Translations under genes and position numbers: made by a program
Notes under the pieces: model-generated
The model's input: the letters and a program-made list of their open reading frames with translations, nothing else
Told to the model about the DNA's origin: nothing
The model's database searches: none
In this document: positions 27,126 through 36,399 of the stretch, one piece after another
Numbering within the stretch: the stretch's first letter is position 1
How the letters are laid out: each line of letters opens with the position of its first letter
Source: Silicimonas sp.
GTDB lineage: Bacteria; Pseudomonadota; Alphaproteobacteria; Rhodobacterales; Rhodobacteraceae
Assembly (NCBI GenBank): GCA_022819605.1
Contig: JAJEGW010000198.1
Coordinates: 1-64,000, forward strand
Direction of reading: 5' to 3'
DNA: 64,000 nt

Positions 27126-28000
27126 GCGGCCATCTCATGGGCAAATTCCGCCGCAAGTGACAGGGCACCAGCAAGTGGCTCACCGACAGGCGGGATCAGT
27201 TCGGCCTGCATGTCCGCGGGCAAATACGGAGCATAGTAGGGGCCAATCCCGCCAGTCAGACAAATCGGCTGCCCTTTGCTCCATCCTATGATCGACAGTA
27301 TTGCAGCAATGTCCTGTGCCCCGCTGCGCATTACTCGTTCGCCGAGCACATCTCCCTGTATCGCGAATTCGGTCACGAGCGGCGCCAAGGCGCCAAACTC
27401 CGAAGGACTTGCCGAACCCGCGAAACGAACGATGCCTGCAGCGCCCTCGTAGTCTTCCAAGAGCCGCTCTGCCAACGGTGAGACGGTGCATTTCCCGTCA
27501 ATGCTCTTGAGCGTCATGCCGAGGGCGGCCCTGCCAACGAAATGCGCAGACGCCTCGTCCCCGAGCACCGGCCCCCAGCCACCGGCAAACCGCATGGTTC
27601 CGCCCGCTTGTGCCGCAAAGAACGATCCCGTGCCGCAGTGGGAAATTACACCGTCGGACCGACCAAGCGCGCCTCTCAAAGCTGCAGCGCGATCATCCTC
27701 GATGCGAACGTGGACGAAGGGCAAGGCGGTGCGCAACCGTTCCGAGATCGACTCGCCCGTCACGCCTGCAAGTCCAACAAACGCGGGAACCCTTGAAAGC
27801 GCGTCCAGCGTCAGACCGGCGCGTGCCGCCAATCTCTCCAAGCCCATTAAAATCTCGTCCAGTGCGCCGTCAAAATCGGTGGAGACATTGGCAGATCCGG
27901 CTTCTGCCGCGATGATTGACTTGCCGTCATCAAATGCGAGGCGACACCGTGTGCCGCCGCCGTCAATGGCAACAACTGGAGATCTCCGTGAATCACCCAT
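27122..28000 (-). CDS. nagK: BadF/BadG/BcrA/BcrD-type N-acetylglucosamine kinase
   Basis: The protein has 292 residues from ATG 28000. The ATPase fold is clear: VVAIDGGGTRCRLAF (phosphate 1), VPAFVGLAGVTGES, GVISHCGTGSFFAA (phosphate 2), GGWGPVLGDEASAHFVGRAAL and a C-terminal adenosine block ICLTGGIGPYYAPYLP. Relatives phosphorylate GlcNAc or related amino sugars in the cytoplasm, making the substrate for NagA. First gene of the operon. Confidence 0.85.
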   Translation of the reverse strand: MGDSRRSPVVAIDGGGTRCRLAFDDGKSIIAAEAGSANVSTDFDGALDEILMGLERLAARAGLTLDALSRVPAFVGLAGVTGESISERLRTALPFVHVRIEDDRAAALRGALGRSDGVISHCGTGSFFAAQAGGTMRFAGGWGPVLGDEASAHFVGRAALGMTLKSIDGKCTVSPLAERLLEDYEGAAGIVRFAGSASPSEFGALAPLVTEFAIQGDVLGERVMRSGAQDIAAILSIIGWSKGQPICLTGGIGPYYAPYLPADMQAELIPPVGEPLAGALSLAAEFAHEMAA

Positions 28001-28022
28001 GAAAATACCATTATAATACCTA
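28001..28022. promoter_or_regulatory. Possible GntR-type operator before nagK
   Basis: On the minus strand the 22 bases directly before the nagK ATG include GGTATTATAATGGTATT, in which GGTATT occurs twice around an ATTATAAT core. AT-rich GGTAT-type half sites are common for HutC/NagR regulators, and one is encoded in this operon. Assignment is by pattern only. Confidence 0.4.
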
Positions 28023-28521
28023 TCGAATAAAGGCAAGCCCCGAACAATGCCAATATTGCAGGTATCGTCTCGAGTCCTTGCTGGTACGGCAGCTGGACAT
28101 GTCAAAATGCAGGACGTCCTTGGGCGCATTTTGGTTTCTTGGAATTGGCAGGACTTAGTGATGGACAATCCCTTGGGGTTCGACTTCTCGGATCATCTCA
28201 ACCACCCGTCGCGAAGGAGCGATCCGCTGGCCGTCGGAAAGGCTTGTTGACATCAAGGAATTCGGCCAGTTCTGGCAAAGGCGCTCAAGATTGGCGACTA
28301 TTGCGTGCCGAGGAACACGTTCGAAAAATCACGTTGGATGTGCATCAAGGCCGCTCGCTCACCTCAAGCCGTCCCAGGATTCGGGTTGATCGAGGTTGCC
28401 GGCAACATCCGCAACCCACAAGAGTGCGGACAAAAGGTATTAGTTCGGTATCTTATGTCAAATCACTGAAGAATCGCATTCGTGACACGGCCAATGAAAG
28501 CCGCACGCCTACAGCAAAGCT
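28023..28521. other. 500-base intergenic stretch with no supported gene
   Basis: It lies between the nagK promoter and the end of the ClC gene, both read on the minus strand. Several short frames of 60-130 codons cross it but none has a ribosome site or a recognised product. One minus-strand stretch reads SDGQRIAPSRRVVEMIREVEP, which looks protein-like; a decayed gene once linked to the amino-sugar operon is possible but not shown. Confidence 0.35.
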
Positions 28522-30210
28522 CTAACTGTGCTCCTCCTCCGCCGTGGATGCCAGAGCGCGATTGAAGGCTCGGAGCGCGTCGACATGAAAAAGTGCCCCG
28601 TGGACCTTGGGTGGCTTGCCGTCGCCGCCAAAACTCAGCACGGGCAGGAATGGAAGCCCCGTTCTTTCGAAGACCGGCATTGCCAATTCAAGAGTCCCGT
28701 TGACGTCGACCCACACGCCTTCCGCAATGGCTGCCCAAACCGACTCTTCCGACGCGGCGCCGGGGTCTCCAGGCTTGCGCATCAGGTCTTTCACGCTGCA
28801 TAGCGACAACAGGTAGCCCTGTGGCCCCCTCGCCAAGTGCACGTCCCGGCGCTCGAGCTGGGTGAGAAAGAACGACCGGTCGACCAGGCGCGAGGCGATT
28901 GCAGTGGACATCGAGACCGCGACCATGACGGCAAGCCCGGTCTGCCAGTCCCCGGTCAGTTCGAATACGATCAGCGTTGTCGAAATCGGTGCGCCCAGAA
29001 CCGCGGCAGCGACCGCGCCCATCCCCGCCAGTGCATACAATGTCTCTGACCCGGACACGTTCGGAAAGGTCGCCGTCGCCGTCAACCCGAAGGCAAGACC
29101 CAGCAGGGCACCAACCATGAGCGATGGCGAAAATATGCCCCCGCCCATCCGTCCGCCCATGGTGATCGCGACCGCAACCACCTTCATGGCACAGAACACC
29201 ACGGCTTCGTGCCACAAGATCTGACCGGTCAAGGCCGCCGACGTGGTCTCGTAGCCGACGCCAATGATGTGCGGAAAGCCAAGTGCCAGCACTCCAAGCA
29301 GAAGTCCGGCGACCGCCGGGCGAATGAAGCGAGGGATTCCGAAACGCTTGCATGTATGGTTGCCAAAGTCATCCGCAAGGAAGATCGAGCGCATCATCAC
29401 CACCGCGAGCAACCCGGACAGCATCCCGAGAAGCAGGAATGCCGGAAGTTCCACATAGAACGCCAGAATCCCTTCCTCGATCAGTACGAACTCGGTCACG
29501 TCTCCGAATGTCAGACGCGAAATTATCGTCCCCGCCGCACTGGCGATGACGATCGGCGCGAAGGCATGCACGGCAAAATGTCGAAGCACCACTTCCAGCG
29601 CGAACAAAGCCCCTGCAATCGGCGCGTTGAACGATGCCGACACTGCCGCGGCAACGGCACAGCCCAAGAGGTCGCGACCCGTGATGCCGTCGGCATTGAT
29701 TCGGTTCAGCACCCATGATGACAATACTGCTGCCAAATGCACCACCGGACCCTCTCGACCGGAGGAGCCCCCAGACCCGAGCGTGATCATCGACGCCGCC
29801 GCCGAAGCCAAGCCTTCCTTCGTCTCGACACGACCGTCATGGAGGGCCGCACCCTCGATCACCTCCGCGACCGACTTGGCCCTGCCGTCAGCCGTGAGCC
29901 GATCCAGAATGATGCCGACGACCAGTCCGCCGCACACGGGGATCAGGACAATCATGTACCACGGGAGGGTCTCCGCAAAAGAATGCATGAGCCGTGGATC
30001 ATCCGTGCCGTAAAGCGACTTCTGCAGCAAGTTGATGCCAAGACGAAACAGAACGGCGGCGACGCCTGCAGCGATTCCGACCAGAAGCGCGATGAACCAG
30101 AACTGGACCTGCCCCGGTCCGTTGTCCCTGATGACACGCAGTGCATTGCAGGCCTTCGCCGCAAGGCCCGCGTTTAGATCCCTGATCATGGCTGGCCTGG
30201 GCGCGTCCAT
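28522..30210 (-). CDS. ClC-type chloride channel/antiporter
   Basis: The protein has 562 residues and about ten to twelve hydrophobic helices. The selectivity and gating motifs are present: GSGGSSGREGPVVH, with the gating glutamate in GREGP that is typical of proton-coupled exchangers, and GGRMGGGIFSPSLMVGALLG. After the membrane part there is a C-terminal segment of about 90 residues (from SVKDLMRKP) that resembles a CBS-like regulatory part. A shorter start at the in-frame ATG 30189 is possible. It exchanges chloride or other anions across the inner membrane. Confidence 0.92.
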   Translation of the reverse strand: MDAPRPAMIRDLNAGLAAKACNALRVIRDNGPGQVQFWFIALLVGIAAGVAAVLFRLGINLLQKSLYGTDDPRLMHSFAETLPWYMIVLIPVCGGLVVGIILDRLTADGRAKSVAEVIEGAALHDGRVETKEGLASAAASMITLGSGGSSGREGPVVHLAAVLSSWVLNRINADGITGRDLLGCAVAAAVSASFNAPIAGALFALEVVLRHFAVHAFAPIVIASAAGTIISRLTFGDVTEFVLIEEGILAFYVELPAFLLLGMLSGLLAVVMMRSIFLADDFGNHTCKRFGIPRFIRPAVAGLLLGVLALGFPHIIGVGYETTSAALTGQILWHEAVVFCAMKVVAVAITMGGRMGGGIFSPSLMVGALLGLAFGLTATATFPNVSGSETLYALAGMGAVAAAVLGAPISTTLIVFELTGDWQTGLAVMVAVSMSTAIASRLVDRSFFLTQLERRDVHLARGPQGYLLSLCSVKDLMRKPGDPGAASEESVWAAIAEGVWVDVNGTLELAMPVFERTGLPFLPVLSFGGDGKPPKVHGALFHVDALRAFNRALASTAEEEHS

Positions 30211-30423
30211 GAGTCACTTGGCAACGCGGGCAAGAACGCAACGATGCCCTGTACCGCCCGATGGCACCCAGGCAAGGATTCGCAATTCTGCAGTTTGCGA
30301 ACGGCAACACTCCTAAGGCAGGGACTTGGCGACGGAAAGGGCGGAAAGACAAAATTCCGAGTCGCGCCTAGTTTTGCCATGCGAGGTCTTGCGATCGCCT
30401 CGCGCAAGAGGTCTTCTGGCTCC

Positions 30424-31200
30424 ATGACTCTCAGCGTTGACCTGAACTCTGACATGGGAGAAGGCTTCGGCCCGTGGGAAATGGGCGACGACGCAAACCT
30501 TCTGCAAGTCGTGACTTCCGCCAATGTCGCCTGCGGTTTCCACGCCGGCGATGCTGACACCATGGCCGCAACGATGCGCAAGGCAGTCGAAAGCAGCGTC
30601 GGCATCGGCGCCCACCCCGGCTTCGCTGACCTCCAGGGCTTCGGCCGGCGTCGGATGCAGGTGCCTTTGACTACGCTTGCCAACATGATCCGATACCAGG
30701 TGGGAGCCGCCCAGGCGATGGCGCGCGCCGCCGGTGGCATGGTTCGGCACATGAAGCTTCACGGCGCCCTCTCGAACATGGCAAGCGTCGACGCCGACAT
30801 GGCCCGCGCCTGCTACGAGGCAGCGCTCGACGTGGCGCCGGACATCATCATCGTCGGACTCGCGGCGACACGGATGGAAGAGGTCTGCCGCGAACTGGGC
30901 TGCAACTGGGCAGGCGAGATTTTTGCCGACCGGGCCTACAATCCCGACGGCACTCTTGTCGATCGTCGTTTGCCAGGCGCGATGATCAGTGACGGCGGCA
31001 ACGCTGCGCGACGCGTGGCCGAAATGGTCCGGGAGGGCGCGATCATCACCGGCGACGGCCAGAAGCTGCCGACACGCATCGACACGATCTGCGTCCACGG
31101 CGACAGCGCCGAGGCCGTCGCGATGGCCACCCGCGTGCGCGAAGGTCTTGAGGCGGAAGAAATAAAGCTGGAAATGTTCACCGGATCACCGCTTGCCTGA
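30424..31200 (+). CDS. pxpA: 5-oxoprolinase subunit A (LamB/YcsF family)
   Basis: The protein has 258 residues from ATG 30424. The family signature is clear: LSVDLNSDMGEGFGPW at the N-terminus, NVACGFHAGDADTM, GAHPGFADLQGFGRR, and later ADRAYNPDGTLVDRRLPGA. PxpA works with PxpB and PxpC to open 5-oxoproline to glutamate using ATP. The partner genes pxpB and pxpC are usually adjacent but are not here, so they lie elsewhere or the protein has another role. Confidence 0.92.
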   Translation: MTLSVDLNSDMGEGFGPWEMGDDANLLQVVTSANVACGFHAGDADTMAATMRKAVESSVGIGAHPGFADLQGFGRRRMQVPLTTLANMIRYQVGAAQAMARAAGGMVRHMKLHGALSNMASVDADMARACYEAALDVAPDIIIVGLAATRMEEVCRELGCNWAGEIFADRAYNPDGTLVDRRLPGAMISDGGNAARRVAEMVREGAIITGDGQKLPTRIDTICVHGDSAEAVAMATRVREGLEAEEIKLEMFTGSPLA

Positions 31201-31268
31201 CGGCGCCGCTCGCCATTGTCGACTGGTGCGCCCGGGCTCGGCCAAGGGCCCGGACGAAGGCGGTCGCT

Positions 31269-32603
31269 TCAATCGTCTTCGTCCAGCGCTTCGAACGCCT
31301 TGATCAGCTCGTCCTTGGCAACCGACTTGTCCTTGATGGTTGCCTTCTCAAGGACAAAGTCCACGAGCTTCTCTTCGAAGATCGACGCATGGATCTGGCT
31401 GCGCATGGCTGGAGAATTCTGCACGAGATCGAAGTAATCCCGCTCCCGCCCCGGGAGAGCCCTCGCCTGGTTGATGACGGCCTGGTTCATCTCGGCATCC
31501 GTGACCGTTACCTGAGACCTTTCGCCAAGATCCGACAGGAGCAGTCCGAGGCGCACGCGACGCTCAGCCAACCTGTTGTGCTCTTCGTCGGGCTCGATTT
31601 CCTGGTCGTCGTCGCCTTCAGCTTCCGGGTGCTCATCGCGCCAGAGCTGATACGCGATCTGCCTGGCCTCCCTCTCGACGAGCGACGGCGGCAGGTCGAA
31701 TTCCAGCACTTGGTCGAGTTCATCGAAAAGCGCGCGCTTCAAGATCGATCGCGCAACCGACTCGCTCTCGTTCTTGATGGCCTCCTCCGCCCTTTTCTTG
31801 AATTCCTCGAGATCTTCCGCACCGAATTTCTTGGCCAGTTCATCGTCGATTGCGGCGGGCTTGGGCTCCTGCACCGACGTGACCGTCACCTGGAACGTGG
31901 CAAGCTTTCCCGCCAACTGCTTGCTTGCATGGTCTTTCGGAAACGTGACCTCGACTTTCCTGGATTCGCCCTCAACTGCTCCGAAGAGCGGTGCCTCGAA
32001 ACCGGGGACGAACTGGTCCTGGCCAAGAACCAAGGGAACGCCCGAACCGGCAGCTTCATGAAGGATCTCGCGATCGACCATGCAGGTGAAGTCAACAATC
32101 ACCTGATCACCTTCCACGGCCTCCGATCCCTTTGGACGATTCTCGTAGTCAGGCGCACGAGAAGCGAATTCCTCGATCACCTCGTTGATCGCTGCCTCGT
32201 CAACTTCGACGACGAGCCTTTCCAGTTCCAGCCCTGCCAAGTCGACTTCCGGAATCTCGGGCAAGGTCTCGTAGGTCAGCGCCAGTTCGACGTCGTCGCC
32301 TTCCTTCCAGTCCTGGTTCTGCATCTCGACCTTTGGCTCCATGTCCGGCTTTTCGCCGGAGTCCTTGAAGTGCCCGGAGACAGCCGCATCGACGCTTTCC
32401 TGCATCGCTTCGCCCAAGAGGCGCTGCCCGAACTGCTTCTTGAGCAGAGCAGTCGGGACCTTCCCCTTGCGGAATCCCTTCATCTGGATCTCGGGAGCCG
32501 CTTCTGCCAGCTTGCCGTTGACCTTGTCGTCCAGTTCGCTCGCGGTCACGGTGATCCTGTAGCCGCGCTTGAAACCCTCGTTCAGCGTTTCGGTGACCTG
32601 CAT
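31269..32603 (-). CDS. tig: Trigger factor (ribosome-associated chaperone and prolyl isomerase)
   Basis: The protein has 444 residues from ATG 32603, which has GAGAGG 6 bases upstream. The N-terminal ribosome-binding region ends with the signature GFRKGKVP (about residues 43-50). The FKBP-like isomerase domain follows (GDQVIVDFTCMVDREILHEAAGSGVPLVLGQDQFVPGFEAPLFGA, about 155-200), then the helical chaperone arms. The acidic tail ends LIKAFEALDEDD. Trigger factor binds nascent chains at the ribosome exit. It is transcribed away from the tRNA-Leu gene and lies about 200 bases downstream of it on the same strand. Confidence 0.96.
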   Translation of the reverse strand: MQVTETLNEGFKRGYRITVTASELDDKVNGKLAEAAPEIQMKGFRKGKVPTALLKKQFGQRLLGEAMQESVDAAVSGHFKDSGEKPDMEPKVEMQNQDWKEGDDVELALTYETLPEIPEVDLAGLELERLVVEVDEAAINEVIEEFASRAPDYENRPKGSEAVEGDQVIVDFTCMVDREILHEAAGSGVPLVLGQDQFVPGFEAPLFGAVEGESRKVEVTFPKDHASKQLAGKLATFQVTVTSVQEPKPAAIDDELAKKFGAEDLEEFKKRAEEAIKNESESVARSILKRALFDELDQVLEFDLPPSLVEREARQIAYQLWRDEHPEAEGDDDQEIEPDEEHNRLAERRVRLGLLLSDLGERSQVTVTDAEMNQAVINQARALPGRERDYFDLVQNSPAMRSQIHASIFEEKLVDFVLEKATIKDKSVAKDELIKAFEALDEDD

Positions 32604-32807
32604 GGGCATCCTCTCACAATCCCGCGCCAATCGCGTCCCGCGCGGGCCAGAAAAATCCGCGCTCCTTCTATGGAAGCAGGAATTTGTCCGCAAGGCGAAA
32701 GCGAAGGGAAGCGCGCAGGATCTCCGTCGCACCGAATCCGGAGCATCCGGGGACGTCGCCTTCGCCGCCGAATTCCAGTATCCTCGATGTCCCGAGGCCC
32801 CTGCTGC

Positions 32808-32892
32808 TGGTGCGGGTGGAGGGACTTGAACCCCCACGCCTTTCGGCGCCAGATCCTAAATCTGGTGCGTCTACCAATTCCGCCACACCCGC
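32808..32892 (-). tRNA. tRNA-Leu (anticodon TAG), CCA encoded
   Basis: The minus strand starts GCGGGTGTGGCGGAATTGG and ends CACCCGCA followed by an encoded CCA. The acceptor arms GCGGGTG and CACCCGC pair fully. The anticodon stem CCAGA/TCTGG encloses the loop TTTAGGA, so the anticodon is TAG (reads CUN leucine codons). The variable arm (CGCC GAAA GGCG) is the short stem-loop expected of a class II leucine tRNA, and the T arm reads GGGTTCAAGTCCC type. Confidence 0.95.
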
Positions 32893-33006
32893 GCTCCCTG
32901 CCTGTTACCAAAGCCGGATGCATCCTGCGAGCGGATTTTGCGTGCAGGCCACTCGCGCTCGCCCAGGAATGTTCCTATAAGGCAGCTCTCGAACTTGGAA
33001 TTCCCG

Positions 33007-33789
33007 ATGACAATAGCCCTGTCCCCCATAGATGCCGCCAAGCATGCCGTCGCGGAGCGGGCCAGCACTCTCGTCGTCTCCGGAATGAAGGTCGGGCTGG
33101 GCACCGGGTCAACGGCGGCCTTTCTGGTCAAGTGCCTGGGCGAAAGAGTGAGAGCGGAAGGACTGGACATCGTCTGTGTGCCGACATCGGTCGCGACGGC
33201 CGAACTGGCTCGTGAAGAAGACATCAGGCTCGCGACCCTCGACGAAGTGGGCTGGCTTGACCTGACAGTCGATGGAGCGGACGAATTCGATCCGGCCTTG
33301 AACCTGATCAAGGGCGGTGGCGGCGCACTCTTGCGGGAGAAGATCGTGGCGACCGCATCGAACCGGATGATCGCGATAGTCGATGCTTCCAAGCAGGTAA
33401 AGACACTTGGCGCGTACCCGCTTCCGGTCGAAGTGCTGAGCTTCGGAATGGATGCCACCAAGGCGCTGTTGGAAAAGGTCCTCAAGACCCAAGACGTAGA
33501 CGGTCGCCGATTCGAGCTTCGCTGCAGGAACGGCAAGATCTTCACGACCGACGAGGGCAATCACATCCTTGATCTTCACCTGGACCGCATTGGCAATGCC
33601 CGCGATCTTGCGCTGGCCATCAACCAGATTCCCGGCGTTGTCGAAAACGGGCTGTTCATCGGCATGTGCGACACGATCATTCTCGGCAAAATTGACGGCG
33701 CGGTCGAAACCATCTTGGCATCCAAGGGCAATTCGGAGATTCACCGAACCGAGCGGATGGGCGGTGATTGCCCAGCCGCAGCCAAGTGA
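33007..33789 (+). CDS. rpiA: Ribose-5-phosphate isomerase A
   Basis: The protein has 260 residues from ATG 33007. Motifs: VGLGTGSTAAFLVKCLG (phosphate loop), DLTVDGADEFDPALNLIKGGGGALLREKIVA with the catalytic aspartate and glutamate region, and VEVLSFG. It interconverts ribose-5-phosphate and ribulose-5-phosphate in the pentose phosphate pathway. Its stop shares a base with the start of gor (TGATG), so the two are translated together, linking NADPH-yielding sugar metabolism with glutathione reduction. Confidence 0.95.
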   Translation: MTIALSPIDAAKHAVAERASTLVVSGMKVGLGTGSTAAFLVKCLGERVRAEGLDIVCVPTSVATAELAREEDIRLATLDEVGWLDLTVDGADEFDPALNLIKGGGGALLREKIVATASNRMIAIVDASKQVKTLGAYPLPVEVLSFGMDATKALLEKVLKTQDVDGRRFELRCRNGKIFTTDEGNHILDLHLDRIGNARDLALAINQIPGVVENGLFIGMCDTIILGKIDGAVETILASKGNSEIHRTERMGGDCPAAAK

Positions 33790-35207
33790 TGTCCTGCGAC
33801 GTCGACCTGTTCGTCATCGGCGGCGGTTCGGGCGGGGTCCGCGCGGCCCGAACCGCGGCGGCCACCGGCGCTCGTGTCGCGCTGGCGGAAGATCGTCGAA
33901 TGGGCGGAACATGCGTGATCCGGGGCTGCGTGCCAAAGAAGCTCATGGTGTTCGCTTCCGAGTTCCGGGAGCAGGCTGCACTTGCGCGCGGTTACGGATG
34001 GACCGCCGAACCAGGCGCTTTCGAGTGGCAGACGTTTCGCGCGAAGCTCGACGCCGAGCTTGACCGGCTCGAAGGCGTCTATCGCAACTTGCTGACGTCG
34101 ACCGGCGTTACAATTCACGACATGCGGGCGCGGTTGTCCGACCCGGGCACGGTGGAACTCGAGGACGGCACTCGCGTCACGGCGAAACATGTCTTGATCG
34201 CCACGGGCGGCCACCCCGTGCGCCCCGATGTTCCGAACGCCGCGCTCGGAATGGTTTCGGACGACATCTTCGAGATGGAGGCGCTGCCCGAATCGGTACT
34301 GGTCGTCGGCGGCGGGTACATTGCCTGCGAATTCGCCTGCATCCTGAACGGGATGGGCGTCGAGGTGACGCAGTACTACCGCGGGCCGCAGATACTCCGT
34401 GGCTTCGATGACGAAGCTCGGAGCACCGTCGCCAGAAGGATGCAGGAGCAAGGAATAGATCTTCAGGTCAACACGAATGTAGTTGACCTGCGTCCGGCGG
34501 ATGCCTGCGGGGCAGAAGGACTGAATTCGACGTCGAATGGCAGCGTTGAGTCGGCATCCGCGACAGGCCCGGTCGTTGCCAAGTCCACGAGCGGTGCCAA
34601 GCAGCGATTCGACCGTCTCCTGTTCGCCACCGGGCGCGCACCGAACTCCAGGGACATTGGGCTTGAGGAAGCCGGCGTTGCCGTGAACCAGCGCGGCGCA
34701 ATTGAAGTCGATGCCTACAGCCGTACAGCGATACCTTCGATTTACGCGATCGGCGACGTGACGGACCGCATCAACCTCACGCCCGTTGCAATCCGCGAAG
34801 GACAAGCCTTCACGGAGACCGTGTTCAAGGGCAACCCAACCGCACCGGATCACGACCTTGTGGCCTCGGCCGTTTTCACGCAACCGGAGCTTGGCACCGT
34901 GGGCCTGACCGAGGAGGCGGCACGCGAGCAGGAAGAGATCGAGGTCTACTCGGCGACGTTCAATCCCATGAGGACCGCCTTCGGCGGCCGGCCGAATCAG
35001 GTGCTCATGAAACTTGTCGTTTCACGGTCCAGCAGGAAGGTTCTCGGATGCCATATCGTGTCGGACGGTGCGGGCGAATTGATCCAGATGGTGGGGATTG
35101 CCGTAAAGGCAGGCCTCACGAAGGAGGACTTTGACCGAACGGTCGCCGTCCATCCGACGATGTCGGAAGAGCTGGTTACAATGCAGACTCCGACAAGGGC
35201 GACTTGA
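33789..35207 (+). CDS. gor: Glutathione-disulfide reductase
   Basis: The protein has 472 residues from ATG 33789. It is a class I flavin disulfide reductase: FAD motif FVIGGGSGGVRAA, redox pair C42-x4-C47 in GGTCVIRGCVPKK, NADPH motif VLVVGGGYIACEFA, second FAD site YAIGDVTDR and the interface histidine in VAVHPTMSEEL. Relatives have about 450 residues. Here a polar stretch (about residues 236-272, rich in G, S, A and T, for example NSTSNGSVESASATG) interrupts the region before LLFATGRAPNS. It is coupled to rpiA. Confidence 0.92.
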   Translation: MSCDVDLFVIGGGSGGVRAARTAAATGARVALAEDRRMGGTCVIRGCVPKKLMVFASEFREQAALARGYGWTAEPGAFEWQTFRAKLDAELDRLEGVYRNLLTSTGVTIHDMRARLSDPGTVELEDGTRVTAKHVLIATGGHPVRPDVPNAALGMVSDDIFEMEALPESVLVVGGGYIACEFACILNGMGVEVTQYYRGPQILRGFDDEARSTVARRMQEQGIDLQVNTNVVDLRPADACGAEGLNSTSNGSVESASATGPVVAKSTSGAKQRFDRLLFATGRAPNSRDIGLEEAGVAVNQRGAIEVDAYSRTAIPSIYAIGDVTDRINLTPVAIREGQAFTETVFKGNPTAPDHDLVASAVFTQPELGTVGLTEEAAREQEEIEVYSATFNPMRTAFGGRPNQVLMKLVVSRSSRKVLGCHIVSDGAGELIQMVGIAVKAGLTKEDFDRTVAVHPTMSEELVTMQTPTRAT

Positions 35208-35264
35208 AAAACCGCGCAAAACACTACAGTTAGCACCCTGAGAGATTCAGAAAGAGGACCACGA

Positions 35265-36398
35265 ATGGCCAACAAGAGCGGCGGACCATGGGGCGGCGGC
35301 CCTCAGAATGGCGGCAACGGAGATGCCCGCAGGCCAGGTCGGCCCGGGCAGCAGAGACCCAACATACCCGATATCGACGACATGGTGAGAAAGGGCCAGG
35401 AGCGGCTCTCTTCAATCATGGGCGGCAGAGGAGGATCCGGCCGACGCGGCGGTGGCGGCGGCGAGCGACCGCGGCTTTCGCGCGGTTCCATTGCCATCGG
35501 CGCAGTGGTCATTCTGGGCATCTGGGCCTATTCCTCGCTGTATTCGGTCAGACCGGAAGAGCAGTCGGTCGAACTGTTCTTGGGGGAATTCTCCTCGATC
35601 GGCCAGCCCGGCCTCAACTTCGCGCCTTGGCCGGTGATGAGCTACGAGGTCATCCCAGTGACTCGGGAACAGTCGGAAGACATTGGTGTCGGCCGTCAGG
35701 GTGACAACGGCCTGATGTTGACCACGGACGAAAACATCGTCGACATTGACTTCCAGGTCGTCTGGAACATCTCCAGGCCCGACGACTTCCTGTTCAACCT
35801 GAGAGACGGACCGGAAACCGTGCGAGCGGTTTCTGAATCGGCGATGCGCGAGATCGTGGCGGGCAGCGAACTTGCACCCCTTCTCAACCGCGATCGAGCG
35901 ATCGTGGCGCAGCGGGCCAAGGAACTGATCCAAGCGACGCTCGACAACTACGAAGCGGGCATCAACATCGTCCGCGTGAACTTGAACAAGGCAGACCCGC
36001 CGCGCGAGGTGATCGACGCCTTCCGCGACGTCCAGGCAGCGGAACAGGAGCGTGACCGTCTCGAGCGCCAAGCCGACGCGTACGCCAACCGCGTGCTCGC
36101 GGGCGCGCGCGGCGAAGCGGCACAGGTTCTTGAAGTGGCCGAATCCTACCGCGCCCAGGTCGTGAACGAGGCCAAGGGCGAGGCCAGCCGCTTCTCCGCG
36201 GTTCTGGCCGAATATCGCCTGGCGCCGGAAGTCACGCGGCGAAGGCTGTACATCGAGACGCTGGAGAAGGTTCTCGGTGGCATTGACAAGATCATTCTCG
36301 ACGAGGGCGTCAGTGACGGCCCGGGCCAGGGCGTCGTGCCCTACTTGCCGCTGAACGAACTCCGTCGCGGAACAACCACTCCCGAAGGAGGAAACTGA
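35265..36398 (+). CDS. hflK: Membrane protease regulator HflK (SPFH/stomatin family)
   Basis: The protein has 377 residues. A glycine-rich cytoplasmic head (residues 1-70, GPWGGGPQNGGNG) is followed by one membrane segment (AIGAVVILGIWAYSSLYSV) and the SPFH domain facing the periplasm, then a coiled region (EQERDRLERQADAYANRV). HflK and HflC form a large cage around FtsH and modulate its activity. hflC follows one base after the stop. The promoter is probably in the 57 bases after gor. Confidence 0.94.
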   Translation: MANKSGGPWGGGPQNGGNGDARRPGRPGQQRPNIPDIDDMVRKGQERLSSIMGGRGGSGRRGGGGGERPRLSRGSIAIGAVVILGIWAYSSLYSVRPEEQSVELFLGEFSSIGQPGLNFAPWPVMSYEVIPVTREQSEDIGVGRQGDNGLMLTTDENIVDIDFQVVWNISRPDDFLFNLRDGPETVRAVSESAMREIVAGSELAPLLNRDRAIVAQRAKELIQATLDNYEAGINIVRVNLNKADPPREVIDAFRDVQAAEQERDRLERQADAYANRVLAGARGEAAQVLEVAESYRAQVVNEAKGEASRFSAVLAEYRLAPEVTRRRLYIETLEKVLGGIDKIILDEGVSDGPGQGVVPYLPLNELRRGTTTPEGGN

Positions 36399-36399
36399 G

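Noticed and set aside
31389..33215. Open plus-strand frame of 608 codons
   Set aside because: It runs antisense to tig and across the tRNA-Leu gene, so it cannot be a real gene.
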